From: Candidatus Melainabacteria bacterium
Lineage (GTDB): Bacteria; Cyanobacteriota; Vampirovibrionia; Obscuribacterales; Obscuribacteraceae
Direction: 5' to 3'
Assembly: GCA_003151275.1 (NCBI GenBank)
Contig: PLXC01000013.1
Span: 24,787 to 88,786 of the forward strand
DNA length: 64,000 nucleotides
The notes below the pieces were generated by a model that worked only from the letters and a program-made list of their open reading frames with translations, was not told the origin of the DNA and did no database searches. Both the position numbers and the translations under genes were made by a program. Shown one piece after another: positions 34,302 through 46,087 of the stretch (positions within the stretch are counted from its first letter, which is position 1; each line of letters begins with the position of its first letter).

Positions 34302-34350
34302 GGTTCAAAGCCTGCAAAATAGAATGCAAATTTTGCCTGCTTTGAGAACC
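34302..34350. other. Long imperfect hairpin
   Basis: GGTTCAAAGC (34302-34311) pairs with GCTTTGAGAACC (34339-34350) with a two-base bulge, and inside it GCAAAAT (34314-34320) pairs with ATTTTGC (34330-34336). The gap 34188-34681 holds no gene. No run of T follows, so it is not a plain terminator; it may be a repeat-type structured element. Confidence 0.5.
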
Positions 34351-34629
34351 AAAATTAAAACCTTGGCGTAGGAAGTATAGGGACTACTGCCAAAAGTCGA
34401 TTCATATGTTAAGCAAAAAAGACGGATGTGACCGAAGCCATGAACCGCCACGTGGTGAGCCTTAGTGGAAAGTCGAAAGTCTGGAAACGCTGATGTAATA
34501 TTGCGTTACTTAACACTGAAGCAAAAAGTTCAGGGGATAGGTCCCTACTCCAAAAACTTTTCGCAGAATCAACCCGACTTGCATCATGTCCGAGATAGAG
34601 AAAGACCGCAGCGCCAAGATCAGCATAGA

Positions 34630-34657
34630 GAAAGGGCGCAGCTTGCGCCGCGCCCTT
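34630..34657 (-). terminator. Probable hairpin terminator behind rpoC2
   Basis: AAAGGGCGC (34630-34638) pairs perfectly with GCGCCCTTT (34649-34657), loop of ten bases, 25 bases after the rpoC2 stop. The following bases are only mildly T-rich on the minus strand (CTCTATG), so termination may be incomplete or factor-assisted. Confidence 0.5.
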
Positions 34658-34681
34658 TAATTTGTTGAACATCCGCTGAAT

Positions 34682-37600
34682 TTATGCAGGAACGTTGAAG
34701 GAGCCTTCGCCGATCGGCGGATAGATATCCTCTTCTTCTTCCTCTTCTTCTGTCGGAATTGTATGTCCTTGGAAGCCGGTGCCTGCAGGAATCAAACGTC
34801 CGATGATGACGTTCTCCTTCAAGCCGCGCAACCAATCCTTCTTACCTTCAACAGCAGCTTCCGTCAGAATTCTTGTTGTTTCTTGGAATGATGCTGCGGA
34901 GATGAAGCTTTCCGTGTTCAAACTGGCTTTAGTGATACCAAGCAACACTGCTGTGTACGTGGCTTCTCTAATTCCTGCTTGTCGCGATTTCTCGATTTCG
35001 GCGTCCATGAAGTAGCGTTCGAGCAATTCGCCAGGCAACATGATTGTGTCGCCAGGCTCGTCAACGCGCACTTTGCGTGTCATCTGTCTGACAATCACTT
35101 CAATGTGTTTGTCGGCGATTTCCACGCCTTGTGAACGGTATACGGATTGAACTTCGTCAACCAGATATTTCTGAGAAGCTTCGATGCCCATCAATCTGAC
35201 GATGTCGTGCGGGTTAGGCGGTCCATCGGTCAATGCCTTACCAGGTGTGATGGTTTCGCCTTCTTCGACGATCACATTCAACCCTTGAGGAATGATGATT
35301 TCTTCTTCGGAACCTTCACCGTAAACGATGTAGCAACGAGTGGTGTCATCTTCACGAACGATGCGAGCCTTACCGCCCTTCTCAGCGAGAATGGCGCATT
35401 CTTTAGGCTTTCTGGCTTCAAGAAGTTCTTCAACTCTCGGCAGACCTTGAACGATGTCCCCGGTTTTCTGACGCTCATAAACCAGTGTTGCGAGCAAGTC
35501 GCCTCTTTGTACAAGAGCACCATCTTCACTTTGCAGTTGTGTGTTTGATGAGATCAGATACGGTCTGCCCTTTCGGATAATCACATCTGTTCCGTCAACT
35601 CCCACTACTTGTCCTGAATGAATCGCTTGCGATGATTTCGAGATGTGGTCTTCGTTGCGCAGAAGGTCGCCTTCCTTGACAGTGATTGCCCCTTTCGCTT
35701 TGTGATGAAGTTGTTGTTCTTCTGTGATTAGAAGAATTCTTCGTTCGTCTGTTTTCGACAGTTGCACCCGGGCTAACGTTTTTGTCAGCACTTGTGTGGT
35801 GGCAACTGCAGACTTCTTGTCGATGATGTCACCGTGCTGCACTGATAACAGTGTGACGTTGAGATCGTGATCGCGACGAAGGAGAATGTTTTCTTGAACA
35901 ACGATGTTCAATTCTTCTTCGCCGATTTCGACCGTGCCCTTCAACCCTTGCAATTGACCTTGCATTTGCAAAACCAATGAAGTTCTGGTGAGCTGAGCGC
36001 CTTGCAGGTGACGAACTTTTTCGCGATCTCTGAACAGTAACTGAGTTACCGATCTCAAACTAATTTTGTCGTCAGTAGCACGGTGCTTGAATTTCGTTTC
36101 TTTGGGTTCGATCCAATATTCTTCAATCGGGCGAACAAGAAGTTGAGATGATCCATCTTCTCTTTCGAGAATGTTGATGATCTTTCTGTCTTTGAACTTT
36201 TGACCTTCAAGAATTTCGGTTCCTGGTTCCACGATCTGACCTTCTGGAACTTTGACGTCGGCAGGATCTCCGATGTTGAGCAGTTCACCGGGACGAACAA
36301 TAACTTCGTGAATGATGTCGTTGTCCGCTACGATTTCGACGATACCATCCATGTGGGCGAAAACGTCTTTGACGATTTCTTGACCAGCAGTAACAGTGTC
36401 GCCGGACTCGCTCATCTTCAAACTTATGTCTTTGGAGATGAAGTGAACTTCTTCAGGAACGAAGAGAATGCGTCCAGCTTTGGTGACTACGCGACGGTCA
36501 TCGATTTCAACACCGTCGTAGATGATTTCTCCACCAGAATTGACCACGTTTGTACCGTCGTCAACGAGCTCGGCAATGATCTTGCCGTTTTCCACGATTT
36601 CATCATTGGCCACTTTGATCGTGAAGGCTTCTTTGCCCTTCGAAACTCTCCAGGTATTGCCTTGCTTAGCTGATTCAAGCTTGGCGTTACCGGCACCAAC
36701 TGACGAGATGATGACGTTGATTTCCTTACCTTTGACGAGACGAGTGACTGATTTCTTGCCACTCTTAACGACTTCGGTTTCGATTTCAGGACCGAAACGC
36801 ACTTCGCCACCATGCTCGGTGTTGATTTGGATTTCGGCCAGAACATCGTTAGGAACCACATCCTGTCCGTCTTTGACGACGACATGTGCGCCTGAAGGCA
36901 AGTTGTATACGTCACCTTCAAGTACCCAGATGATCCCGGCGCGGTTCGCTGTTCTGGAAATGTTTCCTTGGCGGTCGCGCTTTTCATCAGCTTGGAAGCC
37001 TGCGAACATGATACGTCCAGAGATATCAGCCGTGATGTCTTTGCTGGCGCGTTCGGTCAAGTTCTTCTTCGAACCTGGTGGATCGAATTCGGCGATAACC
37101 TGTCCGGCAGTTACCGTTGTTCCTGACTTAAGCAGAATCAAGGCGCCTGATGGAATTGGTTGGTTGTGTTCTTTCGAGCCTGCCGTAACCTTCAAGACAC
37201 CGTCTTTAGTTGTTTGGTCAACTACGTCACCATATGCGGTTCTAACAGAACGGCTTGGAATTTTGTAGGTAACTTCACCGGCAGCAGGTGCTTTCAACTG
37301 AGCACGTGAACTTCCGCCTGCGACTGCGCCGCCAGTATGGAATGTTCTCATTGTCAGCTGTGTTCCCGGTTCACCGATTGATTGGGCGGCGATAATTCCG
37401 ATCGCTTCACCAACATCCACGAGGTGATTGCTAGTTAGTGACCAGCCATAACACTTCTGACAAACGCCGTATTGGCTGTCACAAGTGAGTGGCGAACGCA
37501 CTTTGACTCTCTTAAACTTCTTCTTCTCGAGCAATTGGGATAGATTTCTGTCGATCAAATCACCGGCACGGGCAACAACTTCGCCAGTGTCTTCGAGGAG

Positions 37601-38365
37601 AACATCTTCGGAGATTGAGCGTCCATAAACGCGCTCAGCCAGCCCCACCATGGCCTTGTCGCCTTCCATGATCGGTTGCATGAAGATGCCGCGTTGCGTT
37701 TTGCAATCCACATCGCGAACGATCACGTCTTGAGCAACGTCAACGAGACGTCTGGTCAGATATCCCGAGTCGGCTGTTTTGAGAGCTGTGTCTACCAGAC
37801 CCTTTCTTGCACCATAACTGGAGATGATGTATTCAGTTACGTTCAAGCCTTCGCGGAAGTTTGCCTTAATCGGCAAGTCGATGATCTGACCTTGAGAGTC
37901 AGCCATCAGTCCCCGCATTCCGACTAACTGACGAACCTGGGAGATATTACCTCTGGCTCCAGAGAATGCCATCATGTATACCGGGTTCAGTCTGTCGAAG
38001 TTGTCGACCACTTCCTTGGTCAATTGGTCAGTCGTAGCAGACCATGTATCGATAACTTTGTTGTAGCGTTCTACTTCTGTGATTTCGCCACGTTCATAAC
38101 GGCGTTGCGCTTCTTCGATTTCTTTCTCGGCTGCGGAGATCAAGCCTTTCTTGGCCTCCGGAACGTCCAGGTCATCGATTGAGATTGTCACACCAGCTTT
38201 GGTGGCATATTGAAAGCCCAAATCCTTAAGGGCATTTGCTAATTCCGCTGTGCGAGCCGTTCCGTATTCTTCGTAGATGTCTGATAGAAGATTGCCGAGC
38301 TTCTTCTTGTCCATCGTCGTGTTGATGAACTTTAAAGTATTTTTTTTATCTGTGGTGCTGACCAT
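34682..38365 (-). CDS. rpoC2: RNA polymerase beta' subunit, C-terminal part (RpoC2)
   Basis: 1227 residues from ATG 38365 behind AGAGGGACC (a longer start at 38428 lacks this). It carries the C-terminal half of beta': the trigger-loop region ending GIIAAQSIGEPGTQLTMRTF and a zinc-binding CDSQYGVCQKC (about 315). The middle (about 440-830) consists of beta barrel-like hybrid motifs (GDTVTAGQEIVKDVFAHMDG), the lineage-specific insertion of the trigger loop known from Cyanobacteria. The C-terminal end has the lever KYLVDEVQSVYRSQGVEI. Acts in the core enzyme with RpoB, RpoC1 and alpha. It is encoded 77 bases behind rpoC1. Confidence 0.95.
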   Translation of the reverse strand: MVSTTDKKNTLKFINTTMDKKKLGNLLSDIYEEYGTARTAELANALKDLGFQYATKAGVTISIDDLDVPEAKKGLISAAEKEIEEAQRRYERGEITEVERYNKVIDTWSATTDQLTKEVVDNFDRLNPVYMMAFSGARGNISQVRQLVGMRGLMADSQGQIIDLPIKANFREGLNVTEYIISSYGARKGLVDTALKTADSGYLTRRLVDVAQDVIVRDVDCKTQRGIFMQPIMEGDKAMVGLAERVYGRSISEDVLLEDTGEVVARAGDLIDRNLSQLLEKKKFKRVKVRSPLTCDSQYGVCQKCYGWSLTSNHLVDVGEAIGIIAAQSIGEPGTQLTMRTFHTGGAVAGGSSRAQLKAPAAGEVTYKIPSRSVRTAYGDVVDQTTKDGVLKVTAGSKEHNQPIPSGALILLKSGTTVTAGQVIAEFDPPGSKKNLTERASKDITADISGRIMFAGFQADEKRDRQGNISRTANRAGIIWVLEGDVYNLPSGAHVVVKDGQDVVPNDVLAEIQINTEHGGEVRFGPEIETEVVKSGKKSVTRLVKGKEINVIISSVGAGNAKLESAKQGNTWRVSKGKEAFTIKVANDEIVENGKIIAELVDDGTNVVNSGGEIIYDGVEIDDRRVVTKAGRILFVPEEVHFISKDISLKMSESGDTVTAGQEIVKDVFAHMDGIVEIVADNDIIHEVIVRPGELLNIGDPADVKVPEGQIVEPGTEILEGQKFKDRKIINILEREDGSSQLLVRPIEEYWIEPKETKFKHRATDDKISLRSVTQLLFRDREKVRHLQGAQLTRTSLVLQMQGQLQGLKGTVEIGEEELNIVVQENILLRRDHDLNVTLLSVQHGDIIDKKSAVATTQVLTKTLARVQLSKTDERRILLITEEQQLHHKAKGAITVKEGDLLRNEDHISKSSQAIHSGQVVGVDGTDVIIRKGRPYLISSNTQLQSEDGALVQRGDLLATLVYERQKTGDIVQGLPRVEELLEARKPKECAILAEKGGKARIVREDDTTRCYIVYGEGSEEEIIIPQGLNVIVEEGETITPGKALTDGPPNPHDIVRLMGIEASQKYLVDEVQSVYRSQGVEIADKHIEVIVRQMTRKVRVDEPGDTIMLPGELLERYFMDAEIEKSRQAGIREATYTAVLLGITKASLNTESFISAASFQETTRILTEAAVEGKKDWLRGLKENVIIGRLIPAGTGFQGHTIPTEEEEEEEDIYPPIGEGSFNVPA

Positions 38366-38442
38366 AGGTCCCTCTTCTTCGTCGTTCGGTTTGTTAGCGG
38401 ATGAGTCGGATGGCGCAGCACAAGCCACGCCATCCGACTCGT

Positions 38443-40248
<1,806 letters not shown>

Positions 40249-40322
40249 CTACAGACCTCCAGCAATTCAGGGCCAAAGCCCTACGACATAGTTGTCTTCT
40301 GAGTTTTAATTCGAACTTCGAT

Positions 40323-43300
40323 TTAGACGTCATCAGCGGAATCGTCACCTTCATCATCATCAGCACCAAGGTCGACGTCATCAACTTCTACAGCACCGCC
40401 GACAGCTGCCGCGAAGACATCTTCGTCTGGCTCACTGACTGCCACTGCCGCTGATGGCACAACTGGTTGACGTGAAAGTTCAGCGAGTTCGGATTCGATA
40501 CCGATTTCACCGAATGGACTGCGACGCAATCCACGTGGTCTCGCTTCTTCAACCTCGGTCATCAAGTCGACTTCCAGCTCTCCGCCTTCACGAGTTCGTT
40601 TGGCAACTGAAACGTCTAGACCAATAGATTGAAGTTCCCGTACGAGCACCTTGAACGATTCTGGAATGCCAGGTCGCTTTAGATTCTCGCCCTTTACGAT
40701 TGATTCGTATGCCCTTGATCGGCCGTTCACATCGTCTGATTTGATCGTCAACATTTCTTGCAGAGAGTAGGCACCACCGAACGCTTCGAGCGCCCAGCAT
40801 TCCATTTCTCCCAAGCGCTGACCGCCGAACTGAGCTTTACCGCCCAGTGGCTGCTGCGTGACCAAGCTGTATGGTCCAGTTGAACGAGCGTGAATTTTGT
40901 CGTCAACTAAGTGGACCAGCTTCATCATGTAGATCTTGCCGACAGTGACAGGGTTGTCGAAAGCGTCTCCGCTTCGTCCGTCGTAGAGTTTGATTTTTCC
41001 GTTGTTACCGACCCAGTCGAAGCCAGAGATTTTCTTGCCCTTCGCGATCTCGTCATGAACGAGATGTGATGAGGCTTCTTTGGCATACATTTCGTCGAAA
41101 GGAGGCACTTCGTAACGCTGATTGGTGAGCATCGCTGCCAGACCAAGCAATGTTTCGAATGTCTGACCAACGTTCATTCGGCTTGGTACGCCGAGTGGAT
41201 TGAGAACGATGTCCACTGCTGTACCGTCTGGAAGGAAAGGCATATCTTCGGTCGGCAAAATGCGAGCGACGATACCTTTGTTTCCGTGACGTCCTGCTAC
41301 TTTGTCGCCAACGCTGATTTTGCGTTTTTGAGCAATGTAGACACGCACAACTTTGTTTGCCACCGGCGGTAGTTCATCGCCTTTTTCACGGTCGAAGACT
41401 TTGACATCCACAACCCGGCCGCCTTCACCGTGGGGAACGCGCAGAGAGTTGTCTCTCACGTCACGTGCCTTTTCGCCGAAGATGGCGCGCAGCAATTTTT
41501 CTTCCGGCGGATGTTCAGATTCGCCCTTCGGTGTAATCTTGCCGACCAGAATGTCGTCAGGATAAACACGTGAACCGACTCTAACGATGCCGTTTTCATC
41601 AAGGTGACGCAGAGATTCTTCAGAGACGTTTGGAACTTCTCTTGTGATTTCTTCTGGTCCTAATTTTGTCGAACGAGCGTCAATTTCCAATTTTTCGATG
41701 TGGATTGAGGTCAACACTTCATCGAACACTAGACGTTGGCTGATCAAGATAGCGTCTTCAAAGTTGTAGCCTTCCCATGGCATGAAGGCCACGAGCAAGT
41801 TACGTCCTACGGCGAGTTCACCAGCATTGGTGGCAGCACCGTCGGCGATGATTTGGCCAGGTTTGACATTGTCGCCAACCTGAACGATCGGCTTTTGGTT
41901 CAAGCAAGTGTCTTGGTTGGAACGTTGGAATTTGGACAGTTTGTATTTCACCAATCTCTTGTCTTTCGTTCTTACGTGGATGGCAGCTGCCGTCACGTAT
42001 TCAACTTTTCCTTCCAGATCCGAGACGATCACCATACCCGAGTCACGCGCTGATTGCTTCTCAATGCCGGTCGTGACAAGAGCGCGTTCAGTTCGAATTA
42101 GTGGAACTGATTGACGTTGCATGTTCGAACCCATCAAGGCTCTGTTTGCATCGTCGTGCTCAAGGAACGGAATTAGAGCCGTTCCGACTGAAACGATTTG
42201 AATCGGGCTGACGCCAACATAATCGACCTGGTCAGGCGGAGTTTCGATAAACTCAGCTTTGTAGCGCACCGGAACGAGCGGGTGAACGAAGTCACCGTTA
42301 TCGTGAACTGGCACGTCACCTGGGGCAACTCTGTATTTGTCTTCTTCATCAGCGGTCAGGTAGTGAACTTGTTCAGTTAACTTGCCGCCTTCAACCTTTC
42401 TATAAGGAGTCTCAATGAAGCCATACTCATTAACACGAGCATGGGTAGCCAGTGATCCAATCAAACCTGCGTTCGGACCTTCCGGAGTCTCTACAGGGCA
42501 AATGCGACCGTAGTGACTTGGGTGAATGTCGCGAACCGCAAATCCGGCTCTTTCTCTCGACAAACCACCGGGTCCAAGTGCGGACAAACGACGTTTGTGG
42601 GTCAATTCTGCCAGCGGATTGGTTTGGTCCATAAATTGCGACAACTGCGATGATCCAAAGAACTCGCGGATGGCGGCAACCAATGGTTTTGTGTTCAGCA
42701 AGTTAGCAGGCGTGAGTGTATCGGCATCTTGCAATGTCATACGTTCACGAACGATTCTTTCCAAACGAGTCAGACCGATTCTGAATTGGTTTTGCAGCAA
42801 CTCGCCGACTGAACGGATGCGTCTGTTGCCCAAATGGTCGATATCGTCAACGTGACCTTCGTCATAGTGCAAGCCGATTAAGTAATCAACTGCAGCGACG
42901 ATGTCTTCACGTGTCAACGTTCTTTGTGCTTCGGAGACGCTCAAGCTGAGCTTCTTGTTCAACTTATAACGGCCGACCTTACCGAGGTCATAGCGTTTGT
43001 CGTCGAAGAAGCGGCTGTCGATGATGCTCTGTCCACCAGCCACAGACGGCGGATCGCCTGGTCTGAGTTTTCTGTAAACTTCAATCAAGGAATCTTCGCG
43101 AGACTTGGTGCTGTCTTTGTCGAGCGTCTTTTTGAGGAAGTCGCGGTGACGGAAAAGAGCTTCCATTTCCTGGTCAGAATAGCCAAGGGCGCGCAACAAG
43201 GTCGTCGCCGGCAACTTTCTGTTTTTGTCGATTTTGACGTAGATGACATCATTTACGTCTGTTTCGAACTTGAGCCATGCCCCTCTATTTGGAATGAGAG

Positions 43301-43787
43301 TGGCAGAAAATGTGCGCTTTCCGTTGGTGTCTACTTCGCGTTTGTAGTAGATGCCTGGGCTGCGCACGATTTGGCTGACGATGACTCGCTCGGCGCCATT
43401 GATGATGAACGTACCGCGGTCCGTCATCATCGGGATATCGCCGACGTAAATTTCTTGCTCTTTGATTTCACCGATTTCGCGGTTGACCAGACGCATTTGA
43501 ATGCGCAACTTCTTGGTGAAGCTGGCGTCCATTGACCGAGCGTCTTCAGGCGTTTTCGGTTTGTTTGGTTCGGTATGATCTTCGAACGTGTAGTTCGGCA
43601 AGAAGTGCAACTCGAGCCTTCCTGTGTAGTCCTTGATCGGACTAAAGGCTCGTAACTCTTCTCCGAGTCCCTCATCAATGAACCATTTGAAGGAACTCTT
43701 TTGGATTTCGGCTAGGTCCGGTAGATCGGCGATGCGAGGGCTACCGACCCCGAAGGTTCGGACGCGCTCAGATAACTCTAAAGCCAT
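40323..43787 (-). CDS. rpoB: RNA polymerase beta subunit (RpoB)
   Basis: 1154 residues, the cyanobacterial length. The rifampicin-binding region [20 protein letters not shown] followed by [11 protein letters not shown] is intact, with the Asp, His and Ser residues that are found in sensitive strains. [34 protein letters not shown] and the C-terminal [16 protein letters not shown] are further conserved blocks. The last 40 residues are strongly acidic ([20 protein letters not shown]), a tail not usual for the family. AGAGGTAATCG gives a good ribosome site. First gene of the rpoB-rpoC1-rpoC2 transcript; no ribosomal protein genes precede it. Confidence 0.98.
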   Translation of the reverse strand: MALELSERVRTFGVGSPRIADLPDLAEIQKSSFKWFIDEGLGEELRAFSPIKDYTGRLELHFLPNYTFEDHTEPNKPKTPEDARSMDASFTKKLRIQMRLVNREIGEIKEQEIYVGDIPMMTDRGTFIINGAERVIVSQIVRSPGIYYKREVDTNGKRTFSATLIPNRGAWLKFETDVNDVIYVKIDKNRKLPATTLLRALGYSDQEMEALFRHRDFLKKTLDKDSTKSREDSLIEVYRKLRPGDPPSVAGGQSIIDSRFFDDKRYDLGKVGRYKLNKKLSLSVSEAQRTLTREDIVAAVDYLIGLHYDEGHVDDIDHLGNRRIRSVGELLQNQFRIGLTRLERIVRERMTLQDADTLTPANLLNTKPLVAAIREFFGSSQLSQFMDQTNPLAELTHKRRLSALGPGGLSRERAGFAVRDIHPSHYGRICPVETPEGPNAGLIGSLATHARVNEYGFIETPYRKVEGGKLTEQVHYLTADEEDKYRVAPGDVPVHDNGDFVHPLVPVRYKAEFIETPPDQVDYVGVSPIQIVSVGTALIPFLEHDDANRALMGSNMQRQSVPLIRTERALVTTGIEKQSARDSGMVIVSDLEGKVEYVTAAAIHVRTKDKRLVKYKLSKFQRSNQDTCLNQKPIVQVGDNVKPGQIIADGAATNAGELAVGRNLLVAFMPWEGYNFEDAILISQRLVFDEVLTSIHIEKLEIDARSTKLGPEEITREVPNVSEESLRHLDENGIVRVGSRVYPDDILVGKITPKGESEHPPEEKLLRAIFGEKARDVRDNSLRVPHGEGGRVVDVKVFDREKGDELPPVANKVVRVYIAQKRKISVGDKVAGRHGNKGIVARILPTEDMPFLPDGTAVDIVLNPLGVPSRMNVGQTFETLLGLAAMLTNQRYEVPPFDEMYAKEASSHLVHDEIAKGKKISGFDWVGNNGKIKLYDGRSGDAFDNPVTVGKIYMMKLVHLVDDKIHARSTGPYSLVTQQPLGGKAQFGGQRLGEMECWALEAFGGAYSLQEMLTIKSDDVNGRSRAYESIVKGENLKRPGIPESFKVLVRELQSIGLDVSVAKRTREGGELEVDLMTEVEEARPRGLRRSPFGEIGIESELAELSRQPVVPSAAVAVSEPDEDVFAAAVGGAVEVDDVDLGADDDEGDDSADDV

Positions 43788-43857
43788 CGATTACCTCTGG
43801 TAGATTGGCTGGATACTTCAGGCAGATGCGTAGCGCAAATGCAGGCACAAGTGTGCA

Positions 43858-43887
43858 AATATACGTAGCTCTTTATTGTATTGTCAA
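43858..43887 (-). promoter_or_regulatory. Sigma-70-type promoter of rpoB
   Basis: On the minus strand TTGACA (43887-43882), 18-base spacer, TATATT (43863-43858). It lies 70 bases before the rpoB start codon. The region further upstream to 44140 contains no gene. Confidence 0.65.
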
Positions 43888-44141
43888 TGCAAATGTAGAG
43901 AGACGTGACGGCGCATACGTGACAGGAATTTCGTTAAATTCTGTCTAATCTGCGCAGAAACGCCTAATTACCAGCTTATCTAATAACTTAAAAGCTTTTC
44001 AAAATAGTTCGTTATTTCTTAATGTGGCTTAGTTGTATGTAACACTGGCTCCAATCCTGATGTCAGCAGAAATTGTCGTCCAGATCAGACAACCTTGACG
44101 TTCTTGAAAGGCTCTAGAGATGGCTAAATTCTCCCTTTACT

Positions 44142-44165
44142 GGGAGCGCCGGCATCCTTGCCGGC
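44142..44165. repeat. REP-like hairpin element, copy 1
   Basis: Sequence GGGAGCGCCGGCATCCTTG then CCGGC; GCCGGC...GCCGGC forms a six-base stem with a six-base loop. A second copy at 55027-55050 on the other strand is identical at 23 of 24 positions. Confidence 0.7.
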
Positions 44166-44253
44166 ATCGAATCCGACAGCGGAAAACGCCCTTTGCCGCT
44201 TTCAAAGCAGTAAATAGTGCTGAGCTTTCAGAGAGAAGCCTGTCGCCCATGAC

Positions 44254-44285
44254 TTGAGCAATCTGAGCAAGCGCCCGGATATAAT
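44254..44285 (+). promoter_or_regulatory. Promoter of the selenocysteine tRNA
   Basis: A perfect TATAAT (44280-44285) stands 13 bases before the tRNA; the best -35 is TTGAGC (44254-44259), with a long 20-base spacer. Confidence 0.5.
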
Positions 44286-44298
44286 CGCTATCCAACGT

Positions 44299-44394
44299 GG
44301 GGATGGAGCATCGCTGGTGTGGTGTGCGGTCTTCAAAACCGTTGCGGGGCAGACAAGCGCTGTCCTGGGTGGGTTCGATTCCCACGCATCCCCG
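44299..44394 (+). tRNA. selC: tRNA-Sec, anticodon UCA
   Basis: 96 bases. Acceptor GGGGATG (44299-44305) pairs with CATCCCC (44387-44393); the eighth pair, expected in tRNA-Sec, is G/G. D stem GCATC/GGTGT, anticodon stem GCGGT/ACCGT with loop CTTCAAA (anticodon TCA, 44333-44335), a long variable arm with stem GGGCAG/CTGTCC, and T arm GTGGG-TTCGATT-CCCAC. The long variable arm plus UCA anticodon and the extended 8+5 type acceptor/T helix identify it as the UGA-decoding selenocysteine tRNA. Discriminator base G as in E. coli; no encoded CCA. selA, selB and selD are not in the window. Confidence 0.93.
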
Positions 44395-44498
44395 AGCTTT
44401 CAGCCTATTCAGCCGCCGTTTCCAGCACAAGCAAAAGTGCCGCACGACATTTAGCCAACCGACATTTAGCCAACCTTATATTCAGGAGCAACTCAGCG

Positions 44499-45395
44499 AT
44501 GCAATTTAGAAAGAGCGTGGCCTCAGCATTTGCCGCATTAGTTTTGGCAAGCGCCTTCTTGCCGATCGAGGCCAAGTTGCCGATTTGGAGCAGCAAACTC
44601 AAAGTGCCTTATCGTTCTTGGATACCTATTCAAAAACCGAGAGAAGTTCTCTTGTGCGTTCATGGATTGGGCTTCAGCAGCGCGTCATATGGTGAATTTG
44701 GACGCGTCATGGCATCTCGAGGTTATGCGGTCTATGCCATAGACGTACGTGGATTCGGCGAGTGGATGAATCGCAGAGAAGATCGCGTCAACTTTGAAGG
44801 ATGCTTGAGCGACATAGAAGCCGCACTGAAGACGCTTCGCGCCAACTATCCGGGCACCAAAATCGATTTGATTGGTGAATCCATGGGTGGCGCCATTGCG
44901 CTGGCTGCTGCCTCACGCAATCCACAATTGGTTGACGGAATTATTTCCTCCGTTCCGTCAAGCGACCGTTACGCCAAAATGAGTTCAACACTCATCGTCG
45001 GCGCCAAGTATTTAACGAACAAAGACAAGCCGATGAATATCGCTCCTGAAGTTATTGAACGAGCAACAGAAAACAAGGCTTTGCAAAAGAAGATGGAAGC
45101 CAATCCGACTAACCGAATGCAGCTTACGCCGAAAGAACTTAAACAGTTCAACGAATTTATGAAGGGCAACTACGATGCGGCCGCTTTAATTGAAAAGACA
45201 CCGGTCTTGCTCATGGCAGGTTTCAAAGACAAGCTTGTCAAACCTGAGGGCACCATCGAATTGTTCAACTCAATTTCGACAACTGACAAGTTGCTATTGG
45301 TTGTTGGTGACGGTGAACATCTTCTCTTGGAAGAAAATCAACTAACCGAACAACTAACAGACTTAGTCATTACATGGCTAAACCACAAACAATAA
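44499..45395 (+). CDS. Exported alpha/beta hydrolase (lysophospholipase/monoglyceride lipase type)
   Basis: 298 residues from ATG 44499 behind AGGAG; a longer frame reaching back into the tRNA gene is artefactual. The N-terminus (KSVASAFAALVLASAFLPIE) is a signal peptide. The alpha/beta hydrolase core shows HGLGFSSASYGEFGRVM, YAIDVRGFGEW, the nucleophile Ser in GESMGGAIAL (about 127), Asp in FKDKLVKPEG and His in GDGEHLLLEE. The whole triad is present. Sequence is of the serine aminopeptidase S33/monoacylglycerol lipase group. Substrate likely a lipid ester; it probably works in the periplasm. Separated from the tRNA by 104 bases. Confidence 0.85.
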   Translation: MQFRKSVASAFAALVLASAFLPIEAKLPIWSSKLKVPYRSWIPIQKPREVLLCVHGLGFSSASYGEFGRVMASRGYAVYAIDVRGFGEWMNRREDRVNFEGCLSDIEAALKTLRANYPGTKIDLIGESMGGAIALAAASRNPQLVDGIISSVPSSDRYAKMSSTLIVGAKYLTNKDKPMNIAPEVIERATENKALQKKMEANPTNRMQLTPKELKQFNEFMKGNYDAAALIEKTPVLLMAGFKDKLVKPEGTIELFNSISTTDKLLLVVGDGEHLLLEENQLTEQLTDLVITWLNHKQ

Positions 45396-45427
45396 GCGCG
45401 GGATTAAACCACTTCGTGCTGCTGTGA

Positions 45428-45514
45428 GAAATGGAGCGCGGCTATTCTAGCCGCCAATAAGCATACGAGGCTTCGTGTTATTCGGGGCGGAAGTGGACTT
45501 CCGCGCTCCATTTC
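45428..45514. other. Large cloverleaf-like inverted repeat between convergent genes
   Basis: GAAATGGAGCGCGG (45428-45441) is a perfect 14-base complement of CCGCGCTCCATTTC (45501-45514). Inside are further hairpins: GGC...GCC, and GGAAGT-GG-ACTTCC (45489-45502). It fills the 118-base gap of two convergent genes and the right arm touches the stop codon of the minus-strand gene. It could be a bidirectional terminator or a small mobile palindromic element; GGAGCGC recalls the REP-like copies at 44142 and 55027. Confidence 0.65.
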
Positions 45515-45873
45515 TATTTCGCTTCGACGCGTTTATCGAGTTGCAACTTCTTGATGTCTGCGCTGATCTTATTTAGGGCGGCTTCTAGTTCACTGTTGTT
45601 TTCGGCAGTAAGCTTATCGCCGGGGTTTTTACTCTTGAAACCTTTTTTCTTGCGCGCAATGTCTGATAAGTCGCTGCGGAGTCGCTTCGCTTCTTTAACC
45701 GTCAATTCGTTTTGTTTTTGAGCAGCGTTGATTTCCTGCATCAGCTTCGCCTGACGCATCTCTACCGTCCACGTTACGGCTTTTGTCTTTGCATCCGCAG
45801 GCATTGACATCGCCCCACCAATGGTGGCAGCCACCAAAATAGACCTGACGATCAAATTTTTCTTTGAAAACAT
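45514..45873 (-). CDS. Small exported helical protein
   Basis: 119 residues. Signal peptide NLIVRSILVAATIGGAMSMP with probable cleavage after ADA. The mature part is a charged helical chain (VEMRQAKLMQEINAAQKQNE, ELEAALNKISADIKKLQLDK) without known motif; two coiled-coil-like halves flank KKKGFKSKNPGDKL. Ribosome signal is poor (GAGGCAGATA). Periplasmic, function unknown. Confidence 0.6.
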   Translation of the reverse strand: MFSKKNLIVRSILVAATIGGAMSMPADAKTKAVTWTVEMRQAKLMQEINAAQKQNELTVKEAKRLRSDLSDIARKKKGFKSKNPGDKLTAENNSELEAALNKISADIKKLQLDKRVEAK

Positions 45874-46087
45874 TATCTGCCTCGAATGTAGTGTGCGCTC
45901 TTGATATAGAGTAGCGCGGGTCGCGGCTTTGCGGGGTTGAATAGATCGGGAAGTGACAAAATTTATTCGTTGTCAAGCGACTCATTTTGTTTCTATCTTC
46001 GTTTTAGGGCTTTACTTCGGTACATGAATTTTCCATAATAAGGATAGTCAAAATGTCAAATGTCGATAACTAGAAAGTCGGTCCGAT

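Noticed and set aside
34409..34672. 87-residue minus-strand frame in the gap before rpoC2's end
   Set aside because: No start signal and it overlaps the terminator hairpin; no motif.
36487..36987. Long frames on both strands within rpoC2, rpoB and the PKS gene
   Set aside because: They are shadows of strongly conserved genes in other frames.
44319..44498. Longer start of the alpha/beta hydrolase
   Set aside because: It would translate the tRNA-Sec gene; ATG 44499 has a ribosome site and a signal peptide.
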